Source of the DNA: Numida meleagris
Taxonomy: Eukaryota > Chordata > Aves > Galliformes > Numididae
Direction: 5' to 3'
Length of the DNA stretch: 64,000 bases
NCBI RefSeq assembly: GCF_002078875.1
Contig: NC_034414.1
Coordinates: 14,133,484-14,197,483, forward strand
Part shown: positions 13,179-26,300 of the stretch, in pieces
Layout of the letters: every line of letters starts with the position of its first letter
Position numbering within the stretch: the stretch's first letter is position 1
Notes under the pieces: generated by a model
What the model was told of the DNA's origin: nothing
What the model saw: only the letters and a program-made list of their open reading frames with translations
The model's database searches: none
Program-made: the position numbers and the translations under genes

Positions 13179-14970
13179 CTCAAACACATTCCCACTTTAA
13201 AAGCCAAGAAAGTCACAAGAAACCAGATGGAAGCCAGATCTCCAAAGAGATTTTCTTTCACCTCATACTAGAGATCATTTTAGGTAGAAAACTCAAGACA
13301 GGAAATAAAGTGAAGGGTTGGCAACAGATTCTACTTACCTGCCTGTAAGCAAAGTCCAAAGGCAGAGCACAGCCTAAGGAGCTCTTCTACTAGCAGCAAC
13401 CTCCAGGCTGACATCTACCAACCCAGGAAAGACCAAATTCTGAAAATCACCTCCCTATAAACCATCAGCCTTCTCCTCAGGCTTTTTAAATCCCCAGCAC
13501 CTGGGTGCACTCACACCCTGCTCCCATTTTCCACCTGGGTACACCCTCCTCATCTCTAAGCAGCATCAGCTGGGGCAAATGGCTTTTGTTTCCACTTCAA
13601 ACCCTACAGATGAGCTACCCACCACCTTGTTACATATTACATCATCTTTTTGTCCTGATCCTCTGGATGCTTTCAAGGCTGCAATGTTGCCACACAGTGT
13701 CAGTGGGGCTGCCCCAGCCCTGGCCCTGCCTGCAGTGCCGAGGAAGTTGTCATAACCCCTGTATGGCGATGATCCCATGCAAGAGGAATCCCTTTTCTTC
13801 TCCACAGTATCTCTGACCACCCCCCTACCTAATCTATGTTTTTTTTTCTGGCCCCGTATATGCTTTCCAGCTCGTTTCCTCTTGCGGTTCTCATTTCCCG
13901 CTCCTAGGAGGTGAGCTCATGCGTTTCTCAATTACCAGCCAAAGAAAGGGAGAGGGAGAAAGCAATCTTATGGAAACAGATGAAGTCATGCCTATATAAT
14001 GCCATATTACGGCTCATGCTTGTGGAGCCATGATACAGACATTGCTGCCTCCAGCTCTGGTGGGGACACTTGGCTTCCCAATCCTGCTCTCAGCCTTCAA
14101 CTCAATCCTTTCCCTCTTAACGTCACTGACACATGGGGATGGCGGAGTACCTTCACCTCTCATCCCCCTTCTACCCCTGTTTGGATCCCCCACCCTTCTG
14201 TCCACTCCCATCCATCCCCTCGGGTCTTTGAGTCATTCACAGCACACCACTGAGTCAGGGGCGAGCCCACAGACCGTGTGCGAGGCTCCGGCACCATGCG
14301 CTCTGCCTACAGCTCTGCGAACGCCGGCGAAGTTACACAAGGGAAATCTAAAGGTAATTAAAAGCATAATGCAAGGGGTTGTTTAGAAAAGGTGGTGGGG
14401 AGGAGAGAATAAAATTAAAATAAATAGAGGAGTGTTTTAATGAGTGCAGCAGTGAAAGCGGGATTAGAGGGGCCTGAATGGCATCTCTATTTCCCGTATG
14501 GAAAGGAGTGCTGCCCGGTGCAACCAGAGCTGACAAAAAAAATTAGCTGGGCCTCAGGCTCAGAGAAACATTTGGCAAGAAAGGAAAGAAGGTAATTGCT
14601 GCAAATGGAGACTAATTCAGGAAGCAGCCAGCTCTACACAGGGCCGGTTCTTTTGCAGCTAGAGTGCTGCGGACGCTTTGTGAAGGCTGGGCTGAAAAAA
14701 ACACACTGAAATCTCAGAGTAAGAAAAAATAAAGACAAAAAAAATCAACAAATCTGTCCTTCCTGTGGCTCACACATGTTCAGCATTTCTTTTCTTCTCA
14801 CTCCCAAAGGATGCCAGGGGTCCTAGCCAGCCTTGCCTTCTCTGGTCCGTCCGATGGCACAGAGGGAGGTAGGCAGCAGCTCCTGGAGCGGGGGCACGTC
14901 CCTCTCTCCCCATTCCCCAGGAGAGGAGTTGGCTGGAAGGTGAGGTGCGGGGCATGGAGGATGTGTTTAC
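13179..14970. other. Gene-free stretch with a possible regulatory block
   Basis: 13500-14300 is pyrimidine-rich and open in several frames without protein similarity. 14340-14640 changes character: AT-rich, with GGTAATTAAAAGC, AAAATTAAAATAAAT, AAAAAAATTAGC and GGTAATTGCTGC motifs, which could be conserved non-coding sequence. Confidence 0.45.
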
Positions 14971-15144
14971 TCTCATAACACCCCTGCGAGGTGGGGAAGT
15001 CATAGCCTCATCTGACAGATGAGGAACAGAGGCAAAGCGAGATTAAAGGATTAGCCCAAGGTCACGCAGGAAAAGTTTGTAGCAGAAGTGGAAATTAAAC
15101 CCAGGTCTCTTGGTCCAAAATCAGTGCCTTAAGCACAAGACCAG
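14971..15144 (-). mobile_element. MIR-type CORE-SINE remnant
   Basis: Reverse-orientation MIR signature in order: tctcataacacccctgcgagg, cagatgaggaacagaggc, gcccaaggtcacgcagg, aattaaacccaggtctc, tgccttaagcacaagacca. The order and spacing follow the MIR consensus well, which is notable for a family mostly worn down in birds. Confidence 0.8.
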
Positions 15145-16461
15145 ACTTTCCTAGAGCTGGTCAACCTTTTATATTTGATAGTTTGTTTTATTTTCAAACA
15201 GAAAAACAGTTTATTTTCTAAATACACATTTTCATAGAAAAGGGAGATGGAGGAGCTCATTTCCTGGAGGGAGGAGATGCTTAAGATCTTATTTATTTCT
15301 TTTTAACTTAACTTCTTTCAGGTTTTAGTGTTTCTGATGGGGAAAAAAAAATCCTGCAGAAATTTCAAAGCACAGGAACGTTTCTTTTCATTCATAATTC
15401 ATCATGGGAAATACTTTTCACTTGCCAACCAGTTCTGCCCTGCCTCTCTTTGCCTTACAAAGGCATTTTTATTATTAATATTTTTTGTAGTCTCTACTAG
15501 CATAGACAGCCTGCACCTTCTAAATGGAGGCCTCTGCTGGATGACACCACCATCACTAAAAAAAAACAGGTGCCTTACAAGTAATCACAGCCAAGAAGTC
15601 CCTGCCTTGACCTACTGAAGCTACAGGACCAAACTCAAGTTAGACCTCAGCTGCTGTAGACTCTGCTTCTCCGGCCCCTGCCCAGGTGATTCTTGTCTGC
15701 TGGCTCCGACACTGCCTGTCTTGTTCCACGCATTGTGCCACCACATCCCATCTTCCATGAAACACATCTCCCTTTTGGGTCTGGAAGCTCCTTCGCCATT
15801 CTCCCTTGTGTACACGGCCAGCTGTGGCCCATGGAGGTGCAACCTCACTCGTGACCAGCCAAGAAGCAGACAGCAGAAACAGGCAGGGAGCACGGGCTTC
15901 CTTAATACAGAGCCTCTCTCCAGTTAGACATGTGAAATTCAGCCCTCACTGAGGCCCCTAGGAATTTGCCATCACTATCCAAAAATGGGAGGTTTTCGCC
16001 CCAAGACACGTAGCAGAGTAAGTCATACGAAGCAAATGTGATCAGAGGTTGGCATATTTAAAGGTGACTTAAGGATCCCGACACTCAATTCTCATGAAAA
16101 TAAATGGGAAGCAGTAGGCAGAAAAGGGCTGGCTTATATTCATGCCAACCAAATGGTTAAAATTAGCTGTGATCGTTAAAGAATTATGAAGAAAATGTGG
16201 AACACTTACATAAAAGCTGAGTTTTGCTCAGAAACAAAGATCTCTTTTCCTGTAATTGTGTTTAATGATCTTTGAAGAACAAGAGGACAATCCACAAGGA
16301 TAACTACCACCATCACACATGTTCCTGTGACAATGTGGGAATTAGACTGAAACAAAGACTAATACTCTACCCTTACAAGGCAGTTTCACTCCCAGCTTGC
16401 TCCTCCCTTTACTTGAAGACTTACACAAGCAGAAATACTTCTTGTATCAACAAAGTCATAA
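15145..16461. other. Gene-free stretch
   Basis: Between the MIR copy and the mariner element. AT-rich near 15170-15310, otherwise unremarkable. Nothing recognised. Confidence 0.6.
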
Positions 16462-16993
16462 TACAAGGGCTGCTCCAAAAGTAATGCCTCCAATTTTATT
16501 ATGTTGGCCTATGACGTCAGAGGCGGATGTTGGTGATATAGCAGTTGAGGTTGAACCTTCCCACCAATATTCCACTATGTTTTGTTGCTGCATGACAGAT
16601 GGTAGCACAGGGGCAGTCTGACAAAACGGTGTCTGACGTGAAAGTGTGGATGAAGCAAAGGTGTGGAACTGAATTCTTCCATGTGGAAAAATGGCACTCA
16701 CTGACATTCATCAACACTTGCTAAACATTTACAAAGACCAAACAGTAGGAGTGAGCACAGTGAGGAGGCGGGTAGCGCATTTCAGCAGTGGCAGCAGTGA
16801 CAGTGGGGCACCTCCACTGGTGCAGATTTTTACCAGCGCAGCATGCAGGCTCTTGTTCATTACTAGAAAAAATGCATAGCTAACGGTGGTGACTATGTTG
16901 AAGAACAGTGTTTCATAGCTGAAAATTTGCTCTATCAAATAGTGTTACTGTGCCATGGAAATAAATAGGAGGCATTACTTTCAGAGCAAAATA
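16462..16993 (+). mobile_element. Mariner-type DNA transposon, internally deleted (Galluhop/Mariner1_GG-like)
   Basis: Imperfect terminal inverted repeats: gctgctccaaaagtaatgcc on the left and ggcattactttcagagc on the right, bounded by TA dinucleotides at 16462-16463 and 16992-16993. The interior keeps transposase-like pieces, such as DIHQHLLNIYKDQTV and TVRRRVAHFSSG, in shifted frames and with the catalytic part missing. At about 530 bp it is far shorter than a full mariner (about 1.3 kb) and cannot be active. Repeats of this form are known in chicken and turkey. Confidence 0.85.
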
Positions 16994-19464
16994 CGTATTC
17001 CACCAGCAGGAAAGAAAACATGTTTTAAGCTTATGATTGCTACCAGTCCAGCTTATTCCATGTCCTGCAGATATGCATACACGTAACACAATGGTTTCAG
17101 TCTCTTCTTTGGCTCCTGGCACAGCTGAGGGTACAGGGCCCACAGCAGATGCCCACCGCTTTCCCATGGGCTGAGGAAAGCTGACCTCCAAACAGAGCTC
17201 TGTCAGCTCTCCTAACTCACTTTCAAGCACCAAAGCCTGCATTCTGAGATCCAACAAAACCCACCGGTCCAGAGAGACAAGTTGGTGTTAACATACCAGT
17301 CTTTACCGTACTTTGCAGGTCAGGTATGGATCTAAGACAGAAATACTTTAAGGGAAAGTTCTCAAGCCTGGAGCTAGTGTTACAAAGGATGAATGCAGTT
17401 TTCACTTCTTTGTCCCAACTTCTGGGTAAGATGAAGCGAATTCCTGGAAACTGAAGGGTTTGGACACTACAGTTGTAGACTTGGAAAAATACTACTTCTG
17501 GCTACGATGATTTATTTATAGTTGCAATTAAAGACAAAAAGGCTCTTCAGAGAGGGAGGATGAAATGGAAACAAGGCCAGGCCTAGAAACCTAAGACTAT
17601 GGGGATTCCCAGAGCAAAATGAATAAGGGGACTAAGTTGTTTTCTATTATTTTTTTCCAAAATTGTTATCTCTTTATTGGCTTTTCTGGCCCAGGACTTC
17701 GCAGCAAGTACACTTCCGAGCTCTCCTCATAGCCTTTGGAGCTGGGCCAAAAAACTGAACTGAGACTGGGGATGGAGCTCACGCTTGCGATAACAGCTTG
17801 GGAGATCGCAGGCCGAGAAAGGCTGCTCCACACCTTACAGCTGCAGCCGCTCTCCTCTTGGCCACAGCACAGGTAGTGATAGCTTTGGGACGTGGCGGTG
17901 GATGGAAAGATCAGGGCCAGAAATCACCAACTGGCCTGGAGAGTAAGAAAGTGTGAGAAGGCAAGAAGAAAGCCAGAAGTCCTTACATCAACAAAGAGAA
18001 ATAGACTGCACACGGTAGGATTCTCTCCATACAGGACGTTGATTTACAGTCTGCCAGGCTATATATTATTCCTGCTCCTAAAAGAGTGGGTGCGGTGCAA
18101 ACTCCTAGACAACGTTTTGAGCTGGAACTCTGTAGATGTCTCTTCATCTCTCTTATATCCAGTTTCTGGCCCTGGAAATATCCCTGGTTAAATAAAAGAT
18201 CTGGCTCCAGTTAACATGACTTTGGATAACATAGGAGAGGGGCACTGCAGGCTAATTCAGATGGCAAGACAGTGTAAGGGAGGTGCTGCCTCAGTGGTTA
18301 ACAGAGCTTTTCTTTGCATAAACCAACATCACTAGGCTGCACAGGACCTCTGAACAGTACAACCTCAAAAACAGACTGTTCCCATGGACAATCTTTCCTG
18401 GGAAAAGTTTCAGAAAATCTATTACAGCATTACTCTGTAGTCACCTGTTTTTCTGTTCCTCTGTCTGGGTTCTCAGACCTCACCTTCCTTCTCTGGACTG
18501 CTGTGAGAGCCCTAGACAGTCTGCTGGGTCATTAACATGTCTAAGCGCATTCAGCTAGAAGAATGCTACAGGTTCCCTGTTCAACCTGCATTTCTCATGT
18601 TTACTTCCTACATTCCAGTCTGGAACAAGCCACTACTCACTGTTTATAAATACTTCCTCCAGTGCAAGTTTTTCAGTCCATTATTGTTGCCTGACTTTGA
18701 CACAGTGACAGGGAGCTGCACTGCACTGTCTCCACGCTGTTTATGCAGCTGATCTCCTCCACCAGCAGCTGGAGCTCAGCAGCTGCTTGCAAATAAAGCA
18801 TTAGCACCAACTTTCGTCTGGAAACCAACCTGGGCTCCTCAGTTGTGCTGAGTTGAGCAGAGGTGATGCACAGCCTTTTTGAAACACGGACAAAGGTGGC
18901 AGCAGTGCCCCTCTATGGTACCACAGACTGTGCACAGCTTGCTGTCACCAGGCAGGACAGCCAAGGGCTACCAAAGGAGACAGCACCAGTGTGTTCCTCG
19001 CACACCAAAACCTTTCAAGAGGGGTGAGGTAAAGGGCTGTTTGTCAGCTTTCCTCTCCAGGCTTCTGCGGAGTGAGCAGTACTCACTTGTACCCATGGTA
19101 CATCCATGAAACTTTAAAACCTGAGTGTCCATCTAGCAGCAGGTGTCACAAGAAGCATAGCTAAAACCAGTTGCAGAAGAGTATTCAACCCAAAGTGGAG
19201 ACAGAGCAGCACCTGATGAACATTAGCTTACAAGATTTAGAGAACTGGCTAAAACTATGAGGAATTATCTGTGTCTCTGTCGAGCATGATACAACAGAGA
19301 GAACAAAGCCAACTTCGTACCTAAATTAAGTAAAATTTTGGAATTGCATAAGGAGTAAAAGTCAGGTTAGCAATAATTCCCAGAAAAAAAAGATCTGCAA
19401 CATAAATAATGAATAAATACCACAAACATTTGTAAGCACAGAAGATAACAAAGCAAAGACTTCA
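16994..19464. other. Gene-free stretch with a GC-richer island at 17690-17900
   Basis: No coding similarity. The 17690-17900 part is richer in CpG and ends with a donor-like cacaggtagtg, so it could be the start of a non-coding transcript, but nothing further supports that. Confidence 0.45.
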
Positions 19465-20310
19465 GCTAATGTGGATTTAATCAGAAACAAATTGCATCCA
19501 GCCAAGCTAATTTCCCTCTGTGACAGCCTCGTAGATAGCAGAGAGGCCGTCAGTGTTACGTGCCTTGACTTGTAAAGCTTCAAATGCATAACATCCTCAT
19601 AAGACATCAAATAAATGGTCTCAAATAAACCTTCGCATAGCAGATGCAAAACTGACTGGTAATATAGCACTTGGACACTAAACATCTATGGGTCACTGTC
19701 AGAATGGAGGGATTAACCCAGTGGAGTTGAATTGTGTTTGTTGTGAGTCCAGCTATCTTCAAAGATTTCTCCAACAACATGGGCCATGAGACAGATCGCA
19801 CGCTTGTAAAATATGCAGCTGCTATGAAGCTGGGAAGGACCGTCTGAAGACAGGGTTAAATTCTAATCTTGGCAAAGTAGGGAAATTGTTTGGAAAAAAT
19901 TGGATCCCATTCAGTAGAGATAAGGATAGAGAAAAACTGACAAAATCCTTCAGAAAAATATGGAGAGAGTTGAGATGGACTGCAAGCTGGACATGAGTCA
20001 GCTCCAGTCTGTTGCTACAAAGAAAGGACACTGTCCTTGGCTGTACAAACATGAGATCAACCTGTAAACCACATGGAGCAATGCTTCAGCAACCCAACTG
20101 CTCAGCATACAAAGCCTTAGCTGGAGCAGCCCATCTAGTCTTGGGACATTGAACTTTAGAGAAGATGTGGACTGACTTGAAATTGTCTATCTGAAAGCTA
20201 CGGGAGGGATCAAAGAAAACTTGACCTGCCAGGAGAACTTTGGACAAACTGGGGTTGTTCATCATAAATTAGAAACTCATCAGGAGGCAGGACGCAGCAA
20301 GAAGCCTTGG
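19465..20310 (+). mobile_element. Ancient CR1/L3-type LINE remnant (reverse transcriptase region)
   Basis: Traces of LINE ORF2 can be read with many stops: gaggccgtcagtgttacgtg with a nearby ccttgacttgtaaagc, cataacatcctcataag, then cgcacgcttgtaaaatatgc with gctatgaagctgggaagg (the F-ADDTKLGG region in intact elements). A CR1-like tail follows near 20230-20260. Strong decay shows an old insertion. Confidence 0.65.
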
Positions 20311-23237
20311 ATTTGTGAAGGGCCCACCTGCCTTCCTAACCCTGGGACTGGACAACCTCAAGACTGGGAAACAGCAGGTGATCAGCGTGAGCTTCAGGAA
20401 GGCAGCTTGGTGGATTCCATGGTGTGAGCGGGAACATTGGGGCACAAAGAGCAGGAGCTAGAGCTACCCTTTCCCTTGCAAAGCTCACGCAGAAGTCCCA
20501 GGCTCTGCATCCTGAGAGAGCAGCGTGGCCACAGTGCGTGAGACCATGATTGGAAACAGGCTGCTCCTCACATCTCAGCTCTGCTCCTGGCGACATGCGA
20601 GTTTCCTCATTCCTGGATGGTCTCCTCATCCCAGATGAGGGAGCTAATGTCTGGGGAAGACCTTTAGTATTCATTACAAAAATGTTTCCATCCCCTTACT
20701 GGTCTCTTGTCTCTTCTCACTTCACCAAAGCATACAGACAGTTGTATATTTCAGAAGCACCCACCAACTGTCCCTGACTGGCTCTGACACTGCTTCTCAG
20801 ATGCTTGACTCAGTTCCCATTGCCATCAATGGAAAAGGCTTCCACTGATGGAAAGCACTCTGCTGGCTTCCATGGGACCTGAACAGAACCCCAGACAAAG
20901 CCATGACAATGACGCGCAGAGCCCACAGCTTCCCTAAAAGTGACTCATTGGATTTAGGAGTAGGGGGAGAAATACAAGTGGAAGAACATTACACTGGACT
21001 GGAATCGTGCACAGCAGGACTAAACTGCATTGCTCTGGGTTTAGGAGCAACCTCCCCTCCGCAGACACCCGAAAGAGCAGTGGCTGCTCTCCTGGGGAAA
21101 AGGATGAAATGCGGGTTTGGAGCAAGCCATGCTCCCAGCTGGAGGGAGAGAAGCGTCTCCAAGCACAGAGTGAGGGGCGTCTCCAGTGCTTGCAAAGCCT
21201 AAAGGAAGGTCCAGGCAGTGAGAACAACAAGCAGCAACTAAAACCCCGTGGAATATGAAAGGAAGAAATAAGTAAAAGCAGATGGAGTTGTGCCACAGAG
21301 GGCTCTTCCCTCGCATTCCTGGCATTCCAGGAACGGTCACCTCCCCTGCCCAGAACGGCTCTGTCCTCACTGAACTGGGCAACTCCGCTCTCAGCTCCGT
21401 CTGGCAGCCCCTGTCCACAGGGAATGCTAAATTTCACAGCACTGACACACACGTTGCAGTAGAACTCTTAAACACCTCCCTCATCCCAAAGCAAAGCCAA
21501 TGGTGCTGAAGACCCGGTGTGGCTAATAACACAACACAGATACAAGAATGATTAGGTCAAAAACCTTTGGAATTTCATGCTGTGCCATGTTTTTTTCAGG
21601 CAGGTCTAAACCTCATCACACACGTCCTGCCACCAATTTAAATATTACTTAATGCAGAATTTTACATGAATTCAGCTACACCAGGACAAAAGCCTATCTG
21701 AATAGGATCTGTTTGGCCTGAGCTACCTCACGACTCACTCAGAGAATTGTGCAATGATTTAACTGTTGTGGTTTTTTTTGTGTTTTTTTTTAAACAAAAC
21801 ATCCGCTTAACAAATGCATCTTTGTATATAAGCCAATCCTAACTAGCGCCTGGTCTGGACTGGGAAGACATCTCCATATGTTGCAAACCCTTGTGTGGTT
21901 CCACTATAAAGATGACATGGCAAGCACAGATCACGTCTGTCCTCTCATTGAGATACTGGTGTTACTTCATCATGATGAGGAGCTGTATTGCTCTAAAAGT
22001 AATGGTCCAAATACAGTGGTGTGGGGGTTTTTTTGCACTAGTTCTCAGAAAGCAGGGACCAGTGGTTACATTTGAACCAAGACAATCATGCAACAGTGGC
22101 ACTGGATGATTTTGATTTCACTTGCTTTCTGGAAAACATTACACTCAAGCCGGGCCAATAAAGGCAATCCAATACCCAAGGCATTTTTATCATTCATTAA
22201 AAATGCCAAATTGTCTGTCCGGTTAATTTACTAATATAGAAAACAGCACATTTTCATTACTGACTAATTAGCAGAGGTCTTACTGGGTCTGTTCCTCAAG
22301 CCTTAAGCAGGAAACTAATAGAAACGTCTGGGGAACACCAACAAGGCCTTTGCAGCTTCAATATCTGCAGCCATCACAGAAAGTCTTCAGCAGCATGAGA
22401 AGCTTGGTCTTATCTTGCTGGCAGTCTACGGCAGTCCATGAAGAAGCAAGTGAAATCCAATGTCATTTCATGCAAGCCTTTGGCTAGCTAGAAGCAGGGA
22501 AGCTGTGCTGTGGTCTGCACCACAGATATCTACTCCAGAGATCATTCACCAGTGTGGAACTTTCTCACCATCATGATTTGGTACCAGATAAAAAGAATAG
22601 CTTCTGAAGAATAAAGACTCAGACCAGGCTCATCTCAACACTAAGCACTCCTGCTTGTCAATCTCCTTGCATGGAGACTATGGAAATAGAGGCAAAGTCA
22701 TTTTTGAGATTCTAGGTGACTTGAATATTTGCACAGTAGCTATATTTCATCACTTAACGGATGTATTTTACCAAATGCGATGTTGCTCTGTTACGCCCAT
22801 GCAGCAAAGATGGGCCCAGGTGCATAAAATCTACTACGTATTTGTAAGCCTCAGCAGAGAAATAGACAATGCAGGATGATCATTTCTCAACTTCTGGCCA
22901 CCATGGACTCACATACTCAGCAAACAGGAGCACCATATCCTCCCCGAGATTCCCTGCTCTGACTCCAAACAAGCTGGGTCATCCAGCCGGTTCTTTGGAG
23001 GCCTGTCCAGAGTGGCTAGATCACTCTGAAGAACAGGATAGCCACATCAGCATGGCCTGGAGCCAAGCCTGGCCAGCTGCCTGAACTACTAGCTCCACTG
23101 TAGTATCACATTGACATAACTACACCCCTCTGAGCACTGCAGCTACCTTGGGCATCCCTGCAGGGTGCTGCATCACACAGGGCAGGAATGCTCCAAGGGA
23201 TCACACAGTCTGAACAGACAAAGGACAGGAAAGGGAA
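20311..23237. other. Gene-free stretch
   Basis: No gene seen. A sequence at about 21985-22012 (attgctctaaaagtaatgg) resembles a mariner terminal repeat without a partner. The block 22150-22290 is AT-rich with CATTAAAAATG, GGTTAATTTACTAAT and GACTAATTAGCAG, a possible homeodomain-type regulatory cluster. Confidence 0.45.
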
Positions 23238-23352
23238 GAGAGACATGAAGTAACTTGCCTGAGGTTACACAGCTGGTCCGTCCCAGAGGCAGGTACTGCA
23301 CCTGACTTGATCACACTGTCAGTCTGCCAGCAATACACAATTTAAGCCACCT
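23238..23352 (-). mobile_element. MIR-type CORE-SINE remnant
   Basis: Shows gaagtaacttgcctgaggtt and tacacagctggtc followed by ccagaggcaggtactgcacc, in the order of the reverse-oriented MIR core. Shorter and more decayed than the copy at 14971. Confidence 0.7.
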
Positions 23353-26300
23353 GTATGGTTGCTTGCATGTTGCTCAGAACGAGGAAGGCAGTAACAGACC
23401 ATCTAAGGATAACACAATACTGCATCTCAGATAATGCTGAGAGGGGCCCAAGCCAAGCATGCCTTTTTTTCATTTGTTTGTTTTTAACACCTTTCAATGG
23501 ATTTCCTCATGTATGCATGTTTTATTTTAAGACAACATTTGTTTGCATAAGAGAGAAGATTATTCAGCAGACTATTTTCTTTAAAAAAGAACCTTCCACA
23601 AAAAGGTTTTTTTAAAAAAGAGAAACCCAAATCAAGAAAAATACACAGTGAGAAACAAAGCGAAATAACAGAAATAATAAGAAGAAACTCATTCTTAAGG
23701 TTTGCAGATTAACCCTGCTTCTTCTCCACCATGCTAAATTTCTGTACATTTTAATAATCTGGTTCTCTGCTGCACACATTGAATGGGGGAGAAAAGATAA
23801 AAGAACAGATCGTATGCAGGACAATTCATATGATCATCGCTCTGCTAATTTGTGCATTACCATTCTATGGGTTGAGATGAAGAAATGAGATGAGACAGGA
23901 CTTTAATTTAGCTGATCTGGAGATGACCATTCTTTAACGATGCCTGGATCAAGTTGCAGCACTACTGCACAGGAGGGCATTCAAGTTGCTTGTCCTGTGT
24001 TTTGCCATGGAATACAGCTTCTGGTGGAGCTGAGGCATGCTGAACTATCTCTGCTAAGCTTTTAGCCCAAATATGATCAGCTACCTGGCCAGCTGCAGCA
24101 GCAGCTTTACCGTAATCTAAGGCTATTAGTACATGTGCTTTTTACCCCCACAAAAATAAAAAATACGTGCCTGGATTAGTATTAATATGCAAAAATGCAT
24201 ATGCCAATCATAGGCATCACAATAAGCTGTGTTTCTGTGAGGAAACCAGCAAAGCATGACCAAGAGTGCAAAACGATCAAGGTGGTCCTCAAGTGCATCG
24301 GGCCAGAACTCAGCGACTGCAGCCAAGAGACAGTAATTGCACCATAATGCACTGTCTGGATTGTTTTATTGAGATTAGGAAATAATATTCTACTTAAAAA
24401 TAAAGAGCTGGTCCACAAGGACACAATCACAGGTATGACATCACTGGTAACCCCCAGAACATGTGCGTTAGAGGGAGACAAGCTTCACTATTTTTCATTT
24501 CATCTGCCACTTCAGGCAATAATTCATCTCTTAACTCTGGCTGAAAACTCACAATTTTACGGGAACCACAAATCACGGCACTGCATATTTTAAAGGCTGA
24601 CAGAATTATTTTTTAATAAGATTTCTTGTTTGATTAAAACATCTTCTTTTGCAAAGAAAAGTGAAGAAAACTATCGAGTCTGCAGGAAAATGGATAGGTA
24701 GTCATAGCGAGTCCTACAGTAATATTTGACAGTTGTGAGCTTTTTGTGCATGTTGTAAGAATAGTTGGAGAAAAGGAGGCAAAAAAAAAACCAACCAAGA
24801 AATGTACAGTAAGCCATAGAAAACATGAGAAAAATGATGTTACAGAAAATACAAGTCAGAGGAAATATTTGAACAGCCAGAGAAATGTCATCACGCAGTA
24901 ATGGCAGCAGTCTACAACTGTTTGCAGCACTGTTAAACCAGGAGGTGTAACAGTGACCCAGTTAGGCCAAATGACGATAGGAAACTGTACCTTGGATAGG
25001 CCCCATTAAAAATAAAGAGGTTTGTGTTGCACAGGACTATTCTGGAGTTCTTGAACAGACAAGCAGTGAAACAGACTCTTCCAGGCTCCTGGGCTCCAAG
25101 TGACACCAAACAATATGTGGTAGGAGGGTTGAAACAAAATTAGAATAAAAGGAAAGAAGTCTGGAGAAAATAAATTTTAAAAATCCTTCTGGAAAAGCAG
25201 AGGTATAGGCAAGGCTTTCCTACGTATCTGGCCATTCACACAAATCAAGAGGAAGTCAGGGTCTGTACTATGGCTTCTTTAGTCCAGTTTTATGAATTTG
25301 TATATCTGCCTCCCCCCAGAAATCTTACCTAGAAAACCTCTTAAAAGCCATCTTTGAAGCACTTTTCAAGACTCTGTAGTAAACTCAGGCTACATGGTAC
25401 AACTAAATGGCAAGTAACATATTCTACATAAAAATATCTTCCTTCTGGAAATTGCATCCTCCCCACCAGAATACAAAAACACAAGTACTTTCAGAAAGCT
25501 CAGCACCCTCTGAGACTGAATCAAGGCTAAACCACCCAGCTTGCAATTACAGGACTTGAGCTTCTGCCACTCCAGACTATGAGTGGCATCTGGAGCAGTC
25601 AGAGCAAAGCAGTTAGCAGTCAGCCAGCCCAGAACAAGTTTTATTGCAGGTGAACCGTGCTCAGACACTGGAGACATGGTAAAAAAAAAACCAAAATAGG
25701 CCATAGAGAAAGGCACGGAGGCAGAAAAGCCCAGAAATACTAAGCCAGAGACCACTGAAACAATACCAGGAGCATCCAGTAGGTGGGAAAGATCAGGAAT
25801 CCACAGAACAGCAGGTGGTTTTGGAAAGCTCCTGCACGCATAGAGCTGGAGAAGGATGAACACTGAAAGCAGACCTACAGCAGAAGCCAAACGCCTGCCA
25901 GCCTGAAACACTTTCCAGAATATCAGCTCCTCTCCTGCGTTGTTGCTGTGCAAAGACACCCAAGCCAAGGATCCACAATATTTAGGTACAGCTGCCACAG
26001 GCAAAAGGAGATAAGAAGCTCTGATGATGCTCACCAAGGAAGGGCATGAACTGTATCAGAGAAAGGGCAAGCTTGCGTAGGTTAGCAAGAAGCTCTCAGC
26101 TACAAATGCCTTCTAAGATAGTGGATTAAGAGGCGGAGTAATTCACAGCAAAATTCAAGGAATGATGGAGTAAAACTCTTCACGGTCAGTAGTGGCAAAC
26201 TCTTGTTGGCAGTAGCAGTACTAGTCTATGGCTATCTGCAACATAGTCGAGACAGAGAGGCAATGAGAGAGGATGTGACATTCTGTATACAGATCCATAT

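Noticed and set aside
16691..16879. Short open frame as a novel gene
   Set aside because: It is a transposase fragment of the internally deleted mariner.
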